From assembly GCF_028683135.1 (NCBI RefSeq), contig NZ_JAJUBB010000001.1, forward strand, positions 186,001-250,000: a stretch of 64,000 bases of DNA, in the 5' to 3' direction. This DNA comes from Enterovibrio qingdaonensis (GTDB taxonomy: Bacteria > Pseudomonadota > Gammaproteobacteria > Enterobacterales > Vibrionaceae). The position numbers and the translations under genes are program-made. Positions 62,119-64,000 of the stretch are shown here, piece after piece. The notes below the pieces were generated by a model, which searched no databases, had not been told where the DNA came from, and saw only the letters and a program-made list of their open reading frames with translations. How positions within the stretch are numbered: position 1 is the first letter of the stretch; every line of letters begins with the position of its first letter.

Positions 62119-62589
62119 TTAACTCTCTGTCAAACGATGAACAGTTTGATTTGAGCTTCCTCGCCAGGGTAAGGAAGGATCCGCAAGATCCTTTTCAAAC
62201 TTCCCATCAATTAACACGTCAATAAGCTGAACGACTTCGCGTTGTTCATCCGAAAGTTCAGCAAGCGTGTACCCCGTCCAAAGCCAGATGTTTTTGCCTT
62301 CGCATTCGCGTTTAACACGCTGAACCAGTTTCAGAACTGCCGCAACATTGGCAGGGTGTAACGGGTCACCACCACTCAGTGACAGCCCTTTTCGCTTAAT
62401 TCGTGTGTCGTTTAGATCGGCAATGACGTTGTCTTCCATTGCTTGATCGAATAGCTGTCCCGAGCATAAAGACCAGGTGGATTGGTTGTAACAACCTCGG
62501 CATTGGTGTTCGCACCCTGCCACAAACAGGGTGCAACGTGTACCTTCGCCATTTACCACGTCAACGGGATAATATTGATGGAAGTTCAT
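62119..62589 (-). CDS. nrdG: anaerobic ribonucleotide reductase activating protein
   Basis: A 156-residue radical-SAM protein. The [4Fe-4S] motif Cys-x3-Cys-x2-Cys is in FVAGCEHQCRGCYNQSTW, followed by LSLSGGDPLHPANV. It activates NrdD by generating its glycyl radical under anaerobic conditions. Start is 7 bases after the nrdD stop, so both are in one operon. Confidence 0.95.
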   Translation of the reverse strand: MNFHQYYPVDVVNGEGTRCTLFVAGCEHQCRGCYNQSTWSLCSGQLFDQAMEDNVIADLNDTRIKRKGLSLSGGDPLHPANVAAVLKLVQRVKRECEGKNIWLWTGYTLAELSDEQREVVQLIDVLIDGKFEKDLADPSLPWRGSSNQTVHRLTES

Positions 62590-62596
62590 CTTTGCC

Positions 62597-64000
62597 TTAC
62601 ATGTGTTTGACGCGGCGTTTTACTTCTTCCTGCTTGCCATCATTGAATGGGCGCGCATCCGGGCTTCCCAAGTAACCACATACACGACGTGTCACTGATA
62701 CTTTGGTGGAGTCATGGTTGCCACAGCTTGGGCACACAAAGCCTTTGCTTGAACAATCAAACTCGCCAGTGAAACCACATTCGTAACACTCATCGATTGG
62801 GGTGTTGGTTCCATAATATGGAACGCGCTCGTAGCTGTAGTCCCAGACATTTTCCAATGCTTCAACGTTGTGCTGAATGTTTGGATATTCGCCGTAACAA
62901 ATGAAGCCACCGTTCGCTATTGACGGGTATGGCATTTCAAAATCGATTTTGTCGTAAGGGTTAACTTTTTTCTCAACATCCAAATGGAAACTGTTGGTGT
63001 AATAACCTTTATCCGTCACGCCTGCGACGACGCCAAATTCTTTCGCATCTATCTTGCAGAAGCGGCTGCACAGGTTTTCACTCGGCGTGCTGTATAAGCT
63101 GAAACCATAGCCTGTTTCGTTTTTCCAACTATCCGTTGCTTTGCGCAGGTACGCTACCACTTCAACAGCTTTCTGGCGCAGCGTTTCTGAGTCATAAACA
63201 TGCTCAGCAGTGCCATACAGTGCATTCACGGTTTCATGGATACCGATATAACCCAGAGAGATTGACGCACGGCCATTTTTGAAGATCTCACTGACATCAT
63301 CATCTGGGTTTAGACGAACACCACACGCGCCTTCCATGTAGAGAATCGGCGCGACACGCGCTTTAACGCCTTGCAGACGTGCTATGCGTGTATCCAAACC
63401 TTCACGAGACACCGCCAGCACTTCATCCAGCAGACGATAAAACTCGGTTTCATCGCCCTGAGCACGCATCGCGATGCGCGGAAGGTTGATGCTGATAACA
63501 CCGATGTTGTTTCGGCCTTCGTGGATCAACTCGCCGTTTTCTTCGTAGGTAGATAAGAAGCTACGACAACCCATTGGCGTTTTGAAAGAGCCTGTCACTT
63601 CAACAACTCGGTCGTAATTCAAAATGTCTGGGTACATGCGCTTCGACGCACACTCCAACGCAAGTTGCTTAATATCGTAGTTTGGTTGACCTTCTTTCAG
63701 GTTCAAACCGTCCTTCAAGCTAAATACCAGTTTAGGGAATACCGCTGTTTTACGGTTTTTGCCTAAACCTGCAATACGGTTGCGAAGGATTGAACGCTGA
63801 ATCATTCGCGCCGCCCAAGACTCACCAAGACCAAAACCAAACGTCACAAATGGTGTTTGCCCATTTGCTGTATGAAGCGTGTTTACTTCATATTCCAGCG
63901 ATTGGAATGCGTCATAACATTCTTTGTCTGTACGCGCTTTCGCGTATTCTTCCGCATTCGGGATGTCCCACTCACGAGCAACTTCAAGGTGCTTCTCGTA
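62597..64000 (-). CDS. nrdD: anaerobic ribonucleoside-triphosphate reductase, C-terminal part
   Basis: The frame runs past the right end of the window, so about 467 C-terminal residues are seen. The zinc site is ECYECGFTGEF followed by CPSCGNHD. The glycyl-radical site is RRVCGYLGSPDARPFN, close to the C-terminus. It reduces ribonucleoside triphosphates during anaerobic growth. A start codon at 63847 that appears in a local reading is internal, because the coding frame continues to the window end (NGQTPFVTFGFG precedes and follows it without a stop). Confidence 0.95.
   Translation of the reverse strand, partial: YEKHLEVAREWDIPNAEEYAKARTDKECYDAFQSLEYEVNTLHTANGQTPFVTFGFGLGESWAARMIQRSILRNRIAGLGKNRKTAVFPKLVFSLKDGLNLKEGQPNYDIKQLALECASKRMYPDILNYDRVVEVTGSFKTPMGCRSFLSTYEENGELIHEGRNNIGVISINLPRIAMRAQGDETEFYRLLDEVLAVSREGLDTRIARLQGVKARVAPILYMEGACGVRLNPDDDVSEIFKNGRASISLGYIGIHETVNALYGTAEHVYDSETLRQKAVEVVAYLRKATDSWKNETGYGFSLYSTPSENLCSRFCKIDAKEFGVVAGVTDKGYYTNSFHLDVEKKVNPYDKIDFEMPYPSIANGGFICYGEYPNIQHNVEALENVWDYSYERVPYYGTNTPIDECYECGFTGEFDCSSKGFVCPSCGNHDSTKVSVTRRVCGYLGSPDARPFNDGKQEEVKRRVKHM

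Overview
The window looks like a chromosomal segment of a marine gammaproteobacterium, most probably a member of the Vibrionaceae (Vibrio, Photobacterium, Grimontia or Enterovibrio type). The signs are the gene repertoire: a SEC-C protein of the Photobacterium-named PBPRA1643 type, an EAL-HDOD protein, a TyrR-type box before phhAB, NhaA, anaerobic nrdDG and class B cyclophilin, together with moderate GC content. This is inferred from protein content, not from a marker gene. No rRNA, tRNA, CRISPR array or intact insertion sequence was found.

Layout. 1-5.0 kb: end of a rhomboid protease, an OmpA-like lipoprotein, a redoxin, a VOC/NTF2 pair divergent from a LysR regulator, ppiB and an orphan prepilin. 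5.4-10.8 kb is accessory: a secreted jelly-roll-like protein, a secreted coiled-coil protein, about 0.95 kb of non-coding or degenerate DNA with a 26-bp direct repeat, and an AT-rich gene for a CHAT (caspase-like) protease preceded by a 34-bp dyad. 10.9-26.4 kb is a catabolic region. A RutR-like TetR regulator and a minus-strand glyoxylate operon (gcl-hyi-glxR-glycerate kinase) lie opposite malate synthase, a GlcG-like protein, a GntR/FCD regulator, xdhABC and guanine deaminase. TTGTATACAA-type palindromes precede gcl, malate synthase and xdhA, so purine breakdown and glyoxylate assimilation probably form one regulon under the GntR protein. The steps from urate to glyoxylate are not in the window.

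26.4-38.1 kb: a large GH81 beta-1,3-glucanase lipoprotein, an alpha/beta hydrolase, a DEAD-box helicase, a Nudix hydrolase, a hotdog protein, nhaA, and a histidine phosphatase with a Na/Pi transporter. 38.3-44.1 kb: a DeoR regulator, an Ugp-type ABC importer and a GpdQ-like phosphodiesterase, apparently a unit for taking up and splitting glycerophosphodiesters. 44.1-48.6 kb: an EAL-HDOD protein and a large hybrid histidine kinase in one operon.

48.8-64 kb: PhzF-like protein, a small acidic protein, an M16 peptidase, phhAB with a TyrR-like box, an active-looking EAL phosphodiesterase, the YlqF GTPase, a DyP peroxidase, RidA and YceI proteins, an aromatic aminotransferase, a SEC-C protein, a retropepsin-like protein, and nrdG with the 3' part of nrdD, which runs off the window.

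The most unusual item is the solitary CHAT protease gene in the AT-rich accessory segment. It has no recognisable partner and an unassigned N-terminal region of nearly 500 residues.
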